From: Sphagnum compactum
Taxonomy: Eukaryota; Bryophyta; Sphagnopsida; Sphagnales
DNA: 64,000 bases
Direction: 5' to 3'
Assembly (NCBI GenBank): GCA_965153455.1
Contig: OZ234497.1
Location: forward strand, 3,658,001-3,722,000
Made by a program: the position numbers and the translations under genes
The notes under the pieces: model-generated
The model's input: only the letters and a program-made list of their open reading frames with translations
Told to the model about the DNA's origin: nothing
The model's database searches: none
Shown here: positions 1 through 11,960 of the stretch, piece by piece
How the letters are laid out: every line of letters starts with the position of its first letter
How positions within the stretch are numbered: position 1 is the first letter of the stretch

Positions 1-2861
1 GCTACTCCACTTCTGAGGTCCTATGATTCCTTAGTTTGTATTTCCTCCTCCTAAGCTATCCCACTAGGCCTTGCTTTTGTCTCTTCATCCTGGCCTAATA
101 CCTTTATACTTGTTGGATTGCCATAAATGAAATCTAGAAAATTCTTTTGATAAGCTTCCAACTTATACCTCAAAAAAATTTCATTAGCTTTATGCTGAGC
201 CAGATTCTTCTCCAACTCCTTTGTAAAATATTCTTCTACAACCTCCCACTATTCCTTAGATTCTACCTCGAAGTCCTTCATCTTGTTCTTTGTCTTCATT
301 AGTGTATAGTACTTCAACATCTATTCATAATCCTGTATATTCTTGATATTAACTAAATCCAAACTCTTCTTTTGTTCCTTTGCCCTTTCCAATTATGCTT
401 GCAAGTGCTGCAGAGTTTTTTGATACTCCTTGTCCTCCATGAATTGGTTTCTTTCTACCTCTGTTGTCTTACTTTTAAATTCCTTAGACTGTAATAGAGA
501 TACATTCTTCAGATTTATTAATTCCAAATCTATCAAAACATTCTCCTTCTCATTCTTTTATTTAGTCATTGCTTTCACCTAACTATCCAAAGCCTCTTGC
601 TATTTCTTATGAAGAAACAGTGCTTCTGTCCACTTCCTTTTTATGGTTTCCCAAATTTCAGCCTTATGCCATAAATTTTGCAATTCTTCATCTTGCAACT
701 TCAGCCGTGATGTGCTACCCTTGAGCTCTTCATTATCATCCTGCAGTTTCTTTATGAGTATTTTTTTTTTTGCTTAGCCTCTGCCACGTTCTTCCTCCAA
801 ATTTCCACATTATGCTTATACCCTTTTTGGAACTCTCCCTCTTTATCAATTGTGAATCTTTCTTATAACACTACTTTCTCCTTCTCCCCCATAACCAATT
901 TGTTTTTCAGAGTGTTTACCTCCAAAGTCAAATTCCCCATATTTAGATTCACAATTGCCATGGTCTGAAATAACTCAGCTACCTTATTTACTTTCATTAC
1001 TTCTGCAATTACCTCCTCTACAAACTTTAATGTACTTGTCCATGTCGTAAGATCTCCAAATCCTTCTACAGATGATCCCAACTCTTGTACCATTCTTCTC
1101 CCCAGTTCAAATTCAAATGGGAATCCTTCTGCAAATTCTGGCCTATTAGGTGGTACTTGTAGTTCTACTAGTCTAAACTCTTCAAAAGCAGGTTGTGTCA
1201 CCATTCTCTCCATTTATAGTTCAGTAGCATGTAGACCTTATTATCTCTACTGTTATTGTTGTTACAAATGTTGTTATAAATGTTGAAAATGTTTTGGACT
1301 TGTAGTGACCTCCATCCAATCTTCACATACATCCCCTTCAAAATGCAGATGTTCCTCACGCTCTGGAAACCGTATGTCATGTTCCCTTTTAACTCCCTAG
1401 CTCTGTTCCCGCAATTGTCTCTCTTGTGGTGATGTCATCTATGGTATTTGTTGCTTTTATTCCCTCGGTTATCCCTCCTATGGAGATGTCATCTGTGTTA
1501 CTACCGGAATCTATCTAACTGCCTAAACCACTGGTGGCACTACCCTTACCACTATTGGTATTGCAAATGGTTCCATTCTGCCCCTCATCATTTTATATGC
1601 CCTCAAATTTGTGCTCTCCTATTCCTTCTTCACTCTTGAACCTAAGGCTTGTCGTTCCTCAACTCTGTTCTTCCTCTTAAGAGCACTTCTTGGAGAATTT
1701 ATTGTAATTTTCTTTCAATTTTTTAGTGTTGTTAGCATCTCTTCCTTTGTTCTTTGAACTTTGGCTAGTGGTTTGTGTGGATTGTCCTTTTGATGCACAA
1801 ATAGATACTGAAATAATTTTGTTAATACTGGAGCAGATTGACTTTATACTTATCTTTCTTATCCCCTTTATTCTCCTTAACATACTTATACCACCTATCC
1901 AACTCATTACACAAATTATTGAATATAATCTGTGCCCAATCTACCTGTTGCCCTTTCTCTGCTTTCACCAATGTAATAGCATTTTTGTTGCTAAATTATT
2001 GTCCCTCTGATAACCGATAGATATAATGGCAAGATATATAATAAAGTTTGGCAAACCCAAACTCTTTGCATTCCATTGATTTGGAGAAGAATTTGCAGGT
2101 GCAATTCTACAACTCTGTAATATTTGAACTACTAATGATTTACGAACCTATCCTTTCAGTTATTCTACATACCCTTCCACACACACTCCAAAAACATCTA
2201 CAATTAGTTGTTTGTTGATTACATACACCTTATCCTTATGCCCAAAATAGAAATCTGTCCCCTTGATCAAGAATGTGTTCAAAAATTCCAACATTACATC
2301 GAGCATCGCTGCTCCCCACCCCATCAGAAACAAAGGCCCAAGCCCTACTTTAGAAGCTTAGTCTTCTTCTGCGGCAATATCATTCCAGTTCTCCATCCAC
2401 TCTATATGGTTGTCATAGTTTTGTTTCGACTGTGTCCACATGAAACGCTCAAGATCTGGAATTTTAATACCTTTCTCCAAAAGTGTAACTCTATCCAAGA
2501 TTGCGCACCTTTTCTTTGCTACCATTTTTGCTTCATGTTACTCCATCTCCATCAACCTTCACTGTGCTTCTGCCATTGTTTGCACCTCTGTGGCTTGATG
2601 TACGTTCAACTACACTTCTATGAATAGTTGTTCTTCCTATGTAACAATGTTCTCTTCCCTTGTGTCCTTTTGCATTGTCTGTGCCTCCACAATATGATGT
2701 TCTTGAGCTTCATTTTCCTTCGATTCCTCAAGGCACACCAAATCTATTGATGTAGCTCCTAGTCCTGTCTGCTCTCTTGCACGCCAACGTTGTCTGCTTT
2801 TGTGCAAAAACTCAACTTCAAATGTTCCAATTGTATCTATGTCTTGAATTATCGTCTGCAC
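1..2861 (-). pseudogene. Decayed transposon gag-like reading frame
   Basis: Read on the minus strand, this stretch gives protein-like text in several frames, broken by many stops. The best pieces are a charged, Glu/Lys-rich coiled-coil-like stretch at about 863-1213, a segment at about 1850-1960 with the pattern VDWAQIIFNNL...ELDRWYKYV, and a piece at about 2380-2560 reading PDLERFMWTQSKQNYDNHIEW. Below 860 the minus frame continues as Lys/Glu-rich coiled coil interrupted by stops, several of which could come from Gln codons. This style of protein is common in the first ORF of plant retroelements, but I cannot name the family. No intact ORF, zinc knuckle or LTR was seen. The plus-strand ORFs here are T/C-rich shadows. 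Confidence 0.45.
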
Positions 2862-3783
2862 AAACTATATCTTCACATTATACGCCTTCCCTTCTGCACA
2901 TACCAAAGATGATGAATGCGACGACGACCTTACAACCAACAACTAAATATTCAACATTCCTTTTTTTGCTCTTTTCAACTCTTCTTTTACTTCTGTTGTT
3001 CTCAACAATTCCGCTTCCTCCTCCTACATTTGTTTGTGCTCACTCCTATACGCTTCCTTTTCCCTTGCTATTCACTGTAGTTTTTCAATTACACTCTCTG
3101 CATTCATACTACTATGAACTCCAAAACTTCACAAATGTGCACAACTTCCAACAACAAATGCAAACAACTTTTGAAGGTTATCCCATTTTTTTTCATCCTT
3201 GAACATCCCACCCATCACATTCATTTTTTCATATGCTTGTTGTCTTTAATTAACGCATGATCCTTGAAATTAATATGGCCCATCACTATAAGTTTATGTG
3301 TCCCTTGTACCGCCACATGGAAACACTTAGCATCATCATTATGAATGAACATCACAGATTTCATCTTTTGATTACTCCACATTCGTAATCACCCTACATT
3401 CTCTGTACTGATTCCACTTCACTCACCCTATACACCTTCTGTTAATTGTGCCCATTTATTTACTAACTATGAGAACACATCTAGTGATTATGCTAATTTT
3501 TCTACTAACTCTGCCCACAATTTTGATGATTGTGTGAATACTCCTAACGACCGAGCAAATACTATTGATGATTTAATTGATACACCTAACATTGTATCTT
3601 TGTATCCTAAATCCTGCACTACTATAATTATTGCTCATTTGTAGATCAAAAATAAAGACTATGTTCACCATTGGATCCGTGATCTGTTCTTTATCTTCAT
3701 CATTCTTGTGATGTATTTTGACAATGTTAGAAAGTATATTCCTACCCACCTTTTATTACATCCCATGATAATGTTGTGTGTGA
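2862..3783. other. Unassigned AT-rich DNA outside the left arm
   Basis: No convincing gene. A plus-strand frame at about 3430-3780 reads through a stretch rich in Asn, Asp and Thr with one or two stops, and then joins in frame with the retroelement tail at 3791. It may be more of the same dead element or chance. Confidence 0.3.
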
Positions 3784-3786
3784 ACT

Positions 3787-3937
3787 TATAAATTGGGAAA
3801 ATCCGTATGCCTTTGCGAAGTACAAAGACGAGAAGGGCTGCAAAAAATTTGATGATGCCTGACGAGTCTATGTCCTACAAGGGATTGATGGCAAGCAATG
3901 GGAACGTGCTAGGTGTGATTTTCAGGTGTTCAATTAA
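3787..3937 (+). pseudogene. Retroelement polyprotein tail fragment, left arm
   Basis: The plus frame contains NWENPYAFAKYKDEKGC followed by an in-frame TGA near 3859, then RVYVLQGIDGKQWERARCDF, ending at TAA near 3935. The same tail closes the dead gypsy element on the right arm (35433-35717, minus strand). On the left no integrase or reverse transcriptase lies upstream, so this is a fragment. Confidence 0.6.
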
Positions 3938-3967
3938 ATTTGAAATCTGTGCAAACACAGATAAATC

Positions 3968-5170
3968 AAGGAAGGAGGTGTCACATGTGTAACAAGTTTC
4001 TAATTTTAGGGTTATGAGTGTGAATAGAAAGTGGCTTTAGGGTTTTTCAAAGAAGCATTTTTTTCTGTTGGCGGTTGGGAGTGTTTGCTCTCAACGGTGT
4101 GGAGACAAGGAGGATCACTGAATGGAGATGTGGTGGTGTTTGATAACATTGAAATCTTTGTGTCGTTTTCTTTTGTTTGGTATGTGTGTGGTGCTGCTGG
4201 ATGCAGAATGACTGTGTGGCAAGGAAGTTGCCAAGTGAAGTGCGCTCGGCGGAAATCTCGCGGTGCAATGGCGGAAGGATGTGCAAAAGTGTAGATAAAT
4301 AGTGTGGTTTTTGGCTTTCAATTTCAGAGAGGTTGTGGAAGATTGGTTTTTAGATCTCTGTCTCGAATAGAATACAAGAGAATCCGCTACGCAATGTACT
4401 CATGGAGGCAAAGTTTCTATCTAAAGGCTGGTTTTGATGGTTGATGAGGGGGATCATGAGAAATTTAAAAGTCTCGATAGCGGCCAGAAACTCTTCTCAA
4501 AATGTGTGTTTGGGTTGCTTTGTATCTGGGTTTTGTTGGCTTGCATTTCATGAGAGAGTACCCTGATTTTTGGGAACTCCAAAGAAGTGTAACAATCCAT
4601 TGAAGTTACGGGGTTAATCATACAAAGGAGGATTGTGGTTCTTTGTAAGACTTTTGAAGCAGTCACTGGGGCAAGTAGATATGTGTTGTCTTCCTGTTTT
4701 TATGTTTTATCAAGTGGAGGGATGGTGTTAGGAACATTAGATTATGTGATCTCCGTGAGTTGAGGGATTTACATCACTGAATGTAAACAGGAACTTGAGT
4801 TCCCGTGTAAGTCCAATGTGATCCTGGGTTCGTGTGGGTCTGAAAACTTTGAGAATAAGAAAGAGGCCAATGGGCTCAAGAGAAAGATCAGAGCGATCTG
4901 ACCCTTTAGGAACCTCAAGCCTCTCTTTGATGAAAAAGGCAGTGTCTTATGTGATTATTGGACAGAACTTAGGTGGTCTCTGGCTCATGCCTGCGTGAAA
5001 CTCTGAGAATGTATTTGCCATTCAGTATGTATATGATTTGTGTTTAGTCTGTCTTGTGCCCTAGTTTTTTGTCACACCTGATTTTTTTGCTCAAATTTTA
5101 CAACCAATGGTCCAGGTATCTGCTAACTGGCCCGAGAAATGGAATTGGCCCAAAACCGGAACTGTACAAC
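3968..5170 (+). repeat. Polypurine tract plus LTR-like segment, left arm
   Basis: A polypurine run AAGGAAGGAGG (3968-3978) is followed directly by TGTCAC, the layout expected at a polypurine tract/3' LTR junction downstream of a polyprotein tail. The right end is not fixed; a plausible CA end lies near 5170 (after ACTGTACAACA). No second LTR was found to confirm it. The mirror copy on the right arm has CGTGAC instead of TGTCAC at the same place. Confidence 0.35.
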
Positions 5171-5199
5171 ACTGGTAAACATACCTACTATTTGGTTTC

Positions 5200-6088
5200 T
5201 TTAATAAAATAGTTGGCTATCCAAAAGAAAAAATAAAAAGGGCCTCCCTAAAAAAAAGAAAATTTCAAAAGTGTCCTTTTCTTCTTCTTCGTGCTCTTCT
5301 GTGCTCCTCTCTCTCTCTTCCTTCATTCCTTCCTTTTCCTCATTCCTCATTGTGTTTTGTTTTGGAGGCTTGTTCTTAGAGCGCATCCACGCAAGCTCAC
5401 ACTTCAGCACTTTTTTTTTTGGGGGCAAAACATCTCTCTCACATACACACACTCCTCTTTGCAAAACAAGGCTCGTGTACTTGTGCTCTTCCTCGTTGCA
5501 CAGTATTTTGTTATCACACGATATAATCTCTGTACGTGTGTTTTTATGGCTGCGGTTGGTGTCGCTCTGTCTGTGGCTTTGCAGTGTGGAAGTATGTAAT
5601 CCTACATTCCCTTTAAATCTCTCTCTACAAGTGTTTTTTCCTCTTCTGGTCGAGCCATCTCTGGTTTTCAACTGTTTTTTTTTCAGTCCTGTAGGAGAAG
5701 TGTTGCCCCCCTGGAATTAGTGTTTTGGACGTGCAAGTCTTGGAGACGTCCAACGTATTAGCATATATAAATTTTTCCTGGGTAGTTTTACAGATTCTCT
5801 GTTTGTTAAGCAAACCGTGTTGTGTTTTCACTCCCGATTCTGCGTACGAGACAAGCCTCATGTGTTCGTAACTTGCTCTTTTGGCTTGGACCCGTTGCTT
5901 GGACAGGTGAAGAAGCTGCTAAGCTCGTTCGTGTTGTGTATAGGCGAGCTGCACTGGTGGTGTTGTAGATAGACAAAGAGATTCATATGTTTTAAGCTCT
6001 AATGTTGTTGTACACATGTATAGAACTACTACTTCTCAGTTGCAAAACGAAATCTCATGTGCTCACACTCCCGGGAGATATAAACAGT
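5200..6088 (+). other. Pyrimidine-rich leader-like region upstream of the unknown locus
   Basis: Plus strand is T/C-rich (runs of TTC, CTCT) from 5270 to 5700, with a TATA-like CATATATAAATT near 5762. ORFs here on either strand are low-complexity translations and are not called as genes. It could be the promoter/5'UTR of the locus that follows. Sampled sequence is identical in the right arm. Confidence 0.3.
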
Positions 6089-9000
6089 CATGCAACAGCT
6101 TGTCTACGAACTCCCTTTCTTTGTCTGTTGCGACGGTTCCTTAGTTAATGTCCTAAGGCTCTGTTTCTGTTGTTTTTCCAGGTATTTAGTTGCAACTCAC
6201 GAGAGCTTGACCTCGTCCTACAGCAACAACTCTTTTGCTCCAACGTCGTTTTCTACCGTCTCTGTCTCTCCCACTCTTTCTCTCTCCAGCTTCATGAGGC
6301 AGCCGGATCGGAGGGCTCTCTGGAAGCTTTCCAGTTGGCCTCAGATACCCATCAAGAGGTTGTTGCTGCCCGCATCGCTATAAATACAGTTGCAGCAGAA
6401 GAGAGCAACTTTGTTGTCCAGCTTCATGAGGCGCCTGATCGGAGAGCTCTCTGGAAGTGCAGTCTGCCTCAGCTACCCGTCAAGAGTTGGTTGTAGCCGC
6501 TGGCGTCGATATACATACAGTTGCAGCAGCAGAGAGAAACTTTGTTGTCACCCAGCTTCACGAGGCCTCGCGCCAACCCAAGATGAGACTAATGGCTGAC
6601 CTCATGAATCAGGCAGAGGAAGAAGCTGTGGTAGCTCCTACCACCAGGGTGCTAGAAAGCTTGGAAGCATCCTTAATCCATATGAATCCGGAGGCTGCAT
6701 CACCCCATGATCATGTGGATGAACCAGCAGAGGAAAACATGAACAACAGTTGTTGCGGGCTGCAGCGCCTGTCAATCTCATCAACTCTCCTGCACCTCAT
6801 AGACTTACCCATGAACCATATCATGATACCCATGAACTTCATCATCATGATGCGCATGACATCGACACTCCTGTTGCTCCAGCAGCAGCTACAGGCTAAA
6901 AAATTGTCTTCAAGTCGTCCGGATCTGCAACTAATGTCAAACATGCACATGATGAAATGCGGTGACTGATGGTCTCATGCATATGCACTTCCTGTATGCA
7001 TGCATACACTCACATACTTAAGAATCGATTCTGAGTCTGCAGCAAGTCCATTGAATCATGTTCTAAGTTCTTGATCCCTTTTTTCTGCAATGTGCTATCC
7101 AGGATCACCGCAACAAAAAGCAGCCGCGGAAGTCTATCATGTGTCCAAGGCGCAGCAGCCACATGAGCGCTGCATAAGATCCATGATCTCCTCTGAGAAC
7201 CAAATGCTCTGCCACAAGACCACGTCCAGCTCCAAGAGCAAATTGCCATTGAGGTAATTAGAGCTCTACCAGATCAGATCTCTTAGCAAAAATCAGCAAT
7301 GCAAAATTGCACCACTGCTGCAGAAACAGATCTAGTTTCTCCCTAGCACAAAAACTTCACCTGTTACAAAATCAGAAGGAAGAATTTAGCTCTTGGATCA
7401 TTAATAATTACCCTGGAATGAACAGCTGTAATTATGTTATGTTTAACTAATTATTATTGTAATTAGGATAAATACTTAATTATTGTATCATGTGTTCACC
7501 ACTACAAGTGCAGATCTATTACAATTACACAATTTATATCCAGAATTAGGATGACAATGATGCTTATAATAGTCATGCAGAAATGATGTTTTCTGGGAAA
7601 TAATTTTCTTCTGGACTGTTTTGAGATGTTTTTGAAATTTTATGACTTGCAGCTCAGCAGCAGCAAGTAGTAGTAGGTTTTACAGAAGTTTCAAAGTCAA
7701 GAAATTATGTCAAGAGATCAAATGCACTGAAAACTTATTAATATGTTGTAAGCAGACTTGCAGAAATTAGTAAATTAGTTATATATTTAGTATTATCCAA
7801 GAGCTTGATAGCTTGATAATATATATAACTCATGATGTTTAACCCATAGTACATAACTGTGTTCCAAAAAAAAAGTAGTTAATAACTTGTCTTCTGCTTA
7901 TATATGCACCTAGCTACCTGCATGTGCAAACACCACCCACAAGAAATTTCAGTTGAGATTTGGAAAGTCAAATAATTAAGATTTCAAGAGTCACCCATCA
8001 ATAAAAATTAATTAGGAAATGTCATTTAACAATTTTTTGGACCAGTAAGTGTGTGATTATTGATAAATTATTTTACTGATCACCTTTGTGTAAAAAAGGA
8101 CTTCTTGATCAGCTTCAAGTGCAACTAGGAAATTAGGAATTTGGAAATGATCAGCTCTGCTTGGTTTGGTTCAAGATCAGTTGAGATGCACATTTACAAT
8201 TAATAATCAATGTGGATCTTCTTCTTTTCCAGTTACATGAGAGTACTACTGATCCAGCTGAAGTTGTAGCTATGAGAGGAAACATTCCTGCAGGCTGCCC
8301 AGTTTCTACACGTGATCCATTGCCAGGACTGAGCACTATATACCCATAATAGTTCTTTCTAGCTCAGATGATGAGGAAGGCAAGAATAAGGTACCACTGA
8401 ACTTCCCTGTCAATGTCTTTTAATTAAATACTGCCATTTTCAATCCACCACCTTTCCTTCCTTCAGTTCTTATACATGGGAACTGTATGATTGTTGTTTC
8501 TCATTTTCCAGAAGTTCAGACTTAGCACTATTGGACCTACATTCATAGACAAAAGAGGCAGAAAGGCATCATCTGATCACAGTGAAAAGACTTGCAAAGA
8601 CCTGAGTTTCTCAAGAAGATCTTTTCAAGATGTACGGGAATGCAAGTGTAGCTGCTCATGATCTACTACATGTTACCAAACATATTATATATATATATAT
8701 ATATATGTGGAGATTGCTGATGAATTGGTGACTGCATTCAGCTGATCGTGAACAAAACTTCCACCCTAAGAGATCATACAGTTAATTTAGCTCAAAATTC
8801 AGACTTGATTTTTGCATTCCATCAAGAAAATTAATTTCTAAGAGCTGATCATGGGTCACAATTTATACTGTGGAGGTGCAGGTTGAGGAAGCTTCAACCA
8901 GGATTACAGGCTGCAGCATGATGAAATTAGCAGATTGCAGCACAGTGCTCCATTAGGTCAGTTATCAGCATTTCAGGTCTGTGGCCCAATCTGCATGTTT

Positions 9001-10420
9001 CAATATTTTATAGCTCTTGAAAATGCTTTAATAGTAGCTTGGAATCCAAGTTTGAGATCTGCACTTGGCTCATGAATATTGTCTCTTCTCAAATCCTCAA
9101 CTAAAATTTCTATTTTTGTTATAATTACTTGAGTTCTAGTTTGTCTTATAGGTTTGAAAAGCTGCAGTTTGCAGGTTTTGGAGTTCTAGCTTCTTCTATG
9201 CACACATCTATTAGAAGTTTGTGAATCTTTTTTCTTCAGGTTCAAATTCTAAGTTGTTCTTGCCAGAAAAATTGCTTAGCCTTTCGATAAATGTTTTGAT
9301 CATATCCAAAAGGTTTAAAGATCCAAAGGGGTCTGATCCAAAACAGAAATTGCATGATGAAACTATCTCTGCATGTCCATAATTCACATATATAATAAAT
9401 TCCTGAACATCAGAGTTCATGTGACTACTATCATGATCATGGCATCATGTCATTCATCATGTTTATCCTGATTGGGTGTGCTATTTCTTGCAGCTTCACA
9501 CTCAAACAAATCCAGCAGGAAATCAAGCGTAAAATTTCTTATGAACTGTGGTACTCCTAATCTCTCACCAGAAGGATCAGACTATGGTTCAGAAGATAGT
9601 GCAAAGGTGGACCCTGACTGGCAATACTCCTGTCACAGGATGGAAATCATCAGCTAAAAGGTTGAAGGTACAACAACATGAAGGTATAATACAAAAGCTT
9701 TGTTCCCTGAGAAACCATGTGATGTAATTTGGCACCATCTCATGCATCTGCAAGATATCTTGTCAAGCTTCTTGATGCATTGGAATCACTACTTTTTCAT
9801 TTTTTCCTGTATATTCTGCAGACTCTGTGCTTGAACACACAACAGTCCCAAGTAGTCTGCCAAGGGAGGGAGAAATGTTTTGCACAACCAATAGAAGATC
9901 AATATGGATTCGGAGGAGGAAGAGATCTTCAAAATGTGCAGCAGGGCTTGTAAGTACAGAAGTAGCTGCTGCTCATCATCAAGCTCGAAGTTCAACAGAC
10001 TTCCCATCACAGCTTCTAGCAGTTGATGAGGCACCACCTGCTGCAAAGGATGATGCAGCTGCAGTTCTAGCTCCCCCCAATATCACTGCTGCAGCTGCAA
10101 GACCACCTTCCAGCAATTCAGCATCAATGGATGATGAGGATGTGGAGGAGGAGGAGCATGATGATGGACCTGCTGCAGGAGCTGCAACACTACATCGTAC
10201 CTATAGCAGACCCAAAAATGCGTACAGAAAATCCTGTGTGAACTACAACAGCTCTTCTTCTTATAATATGTCTAGCATGTCACATGACCCAGCTGCTGGG
10301 TCGAGTACAAGAGCAGCTCGACTTCCTCCTTACCCATATGTGAGGGAGCCATCAATTCCACCCTTACAACACCCATTGTCAGGAGCAGGTCAAAGATCAA
10401 AGAAGCAAGCTGACAAATGA
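6089..10420 (+). CDS. Unrecognised multi-exon locus, left-arm copy (possibly non-functional or non-coding)
   Basis: I do not recognise a protein family. Several open blocks are bounded by good splice sites. One block runs to 6960 (frame of 6457-6969; ends in a His/Met-rich stretch, then CG|GTGACT). The next is 7103-7253 (TATCCAG acceptor, GAG|GTAATT donor) and joins in phase; its frame is open throughout and reads SPQQKAAAEVYHVSKAQQPH. Further candidates are 8233-8390 (stop TAA at 8347 in the best frame), 8512-8647, 9494-9683 and 9822-10420. The last is open for ~197 codons with a basic patch (RRSIWIRRRKRSSK), an Ala/Pro-rich stretch, an acidic run (DDEDVEEEEHDDG) and a Ser/Asn-rich end, the composition of a disordered nuclear protein. 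Problems: a frameshift in the 6.3-6.5 kb tandem repeat, a stop in the 9494-9683 block, and an unresolved join between 7253 and 8233. Transcription is plausible; a functional protein is uncertain. Confidence 0.35.
6289..6575 (+). repeat. ~131-bp tandem repeat inside the unknown locus
   Basis: Units start at CAGCTTCATGAGGC (about 6289), CAGCTTCATGAGGC (about 6420) and CAGCTTCACGAGGC (about 6552, partial). Encoded text starts QLHEA and ends with an AAEESNFVV/AAAERNFVV motif. The second unit needs a frame change to stay in register with the third. Confidence 0.75.
8684..8707. repeat. (AT)n microsatellite
   Basis: An uninterrupted AT dinucleotide run in a probable intron. The right-arm copy (about 30690-30705) is shorter, so it is a length difference between arms. 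Confidence 0.9.
9160..10036 (+). repeat. Nested inverted duplication, copy A (left arm)
   Basis: From GCAGTTTGCAGGTTTTGGAG near 9163 to TTGATGAGGC near 10032 this matches the reverse complement of 11024-11960, including both exon blocks and their acceptors. A rough count over the first exon block gives about 84% identity. In A the first exon block has a stop (TAA, 9655-9657) in the frame that is open in copy B. Confidence 0.8.
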
Positions 10421-11023
10421 GGATGTTGCACAATATTCTGAGATCATCCTGCATGCTGAACCCAAAGGTGGAGAACCATCACACGCCAAAGTGCAACAAC
10501 AAAGTTCTTCTGTCAGATTCTTTTTGAAAGTTGTTTGTCTGCTGTACTCTGAAGATCTTCTATTTCACATCCCAAAGAAACATTTCTCTACCAAATCTGC
10601 TGCTGCATGCTGAGACTAATGATCAAGCTTACAACATCCCATTTTCCTTACTACACATTCTGCTGCAACAGTTGTAAGGTTCATGATCGATTTGCAAGGC
10701 TCTCAGGGATTTAGAGATTCATCTGGAAGCTCCGATCCTGGGTCTAATAGCTTTCTAATGTGTAGCTCTGCAGTGAATTGATCATACATTTGGGTTCTTA
10801 ATTAAGAAGCTCTGCTGCAATTGAAACCAATTAGTGTAGTTTTAGTTGGTAGTGTTATAATTAGTGTATACCTAAACAGTCTGAATTAAGGAGCTGCTAA
10901 GTTGCCTATCACCTTCAGCATTATATTTAGCTCTAGAGCCCTCTCTGCCTTGCTAATTATAGCTGTACAATGAATTAAGCTGCTACAAATTATAGTTTAC
11001 AGGATTTGCAGTACCTTGGCGCC
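10421..11023. other. Gap between copies A and B
   Basis: AT-rich with no gene seen; would form the loop if A and B paired. Sampled sequence is nearly identical in the right arm (28376-28975). Confidence 0.5.
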
Positions 11024-11960
11024 TCATCAATTGCCAGATGCTTCCGTGCAGTGATTGGGACTTTCTTGAAGTTCAGCTTGATGATTAGCAGGAAGTACTT
11101 TTGTAATTACAAGGCTGCTGCGCGTCTTGATCTCACCCTCCTCCTGGTCCTTATGGATCTTCTGTTGGTCATGCAATGAATCCCCCCCCTAGGTAGACTG
11201 CTTGGGATTGCTGTGTTTTCAAGCGCAGAGTCTGCAGATTAGACCTGGGAAAAAAGAAATAGTTATTACTTGAAGAAGAAGTATTTCAGCCATCGTTAAA
11301 CCTTTAAATCCTAAAATTATAGGAAAGAACAGAAGGAGGTAACATCACAGGGATGCAGCTGAATGCAACAGCAAGCTCAACACAAGATATCTCGTAGAAT
11401 CAGATAGGGACAAATTATATGAGCTGGTGTCTTGAGGGAAGAGTTTTTTTATTATACCTTCATGTTGTCGTAGCTTCAACCTAGTGGCTGATAATTGAAT
11501 CCCGCCAGAGGAATATCCCCGATCTACCTTGGCACCATCTTCTGAACTATGGTCTGATCCTTCCGATGAGAGATTAGGAGTCTGACCACAGTTCAGAAGA
11601 AACTTCACACTTGGTCTCCTCCTCGATCTGTTCAAGCGTGAAGCTGCAAAAACTAGCACCACCCAATTAGGAAGAACGATGATGTCATACATGGAATACC
11701 CTCAACAGAAATATGTTATACATGTCATTTATGGACATGGAGCTCAAACAATTTCATGCAATTTCTGTTTTCCAGGATCAGACCCGTTTGGATCATGAAA
11801 CCTTTTGGACACAATCAGAGCATCATGTGTATGCCGGCACAATTTTTCTGACAAGACTTAGAAATACAGGAAGAAAAAACGTTCACAAGTTCTTACATGA
11901 TAGATGTGTGCATAGAAAAAGCTAGAACTCCAAAACCTGCAAACTACAAACTGCCCTCAC
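11024..11960 (-). repeat. Nested inverted duplication, copy B (left arm)
   Basis: Minus-strand paralogue of copy A. Its first exon block begins after a TTTTGCAG acceptor at 11643 and is open (SVKFLLNCGQTPNLSSEGSD, then SATRLK). Its second block begins after CTGCAG at 11231 (SALEN..., then basic residues). A and B are tail to tail with about 1 kb between them, so a transcript crossing both could fold back. Confidence 0.8.

Noticed and set aside
5201-5861. Overlapping ORFs on both strands in the T/C-rich leader
   Set aside because: All are translations of pyrimidine-rich sequence (Ser/Phe/Leu or Lys/Glu runs) and contradict each other.
9789-10046. Minus-strand 85-codon ORF opposite copy A
   Set aside because: It mirrors the better supported plus-strand exon block with its acceptor; taken as a shadow.
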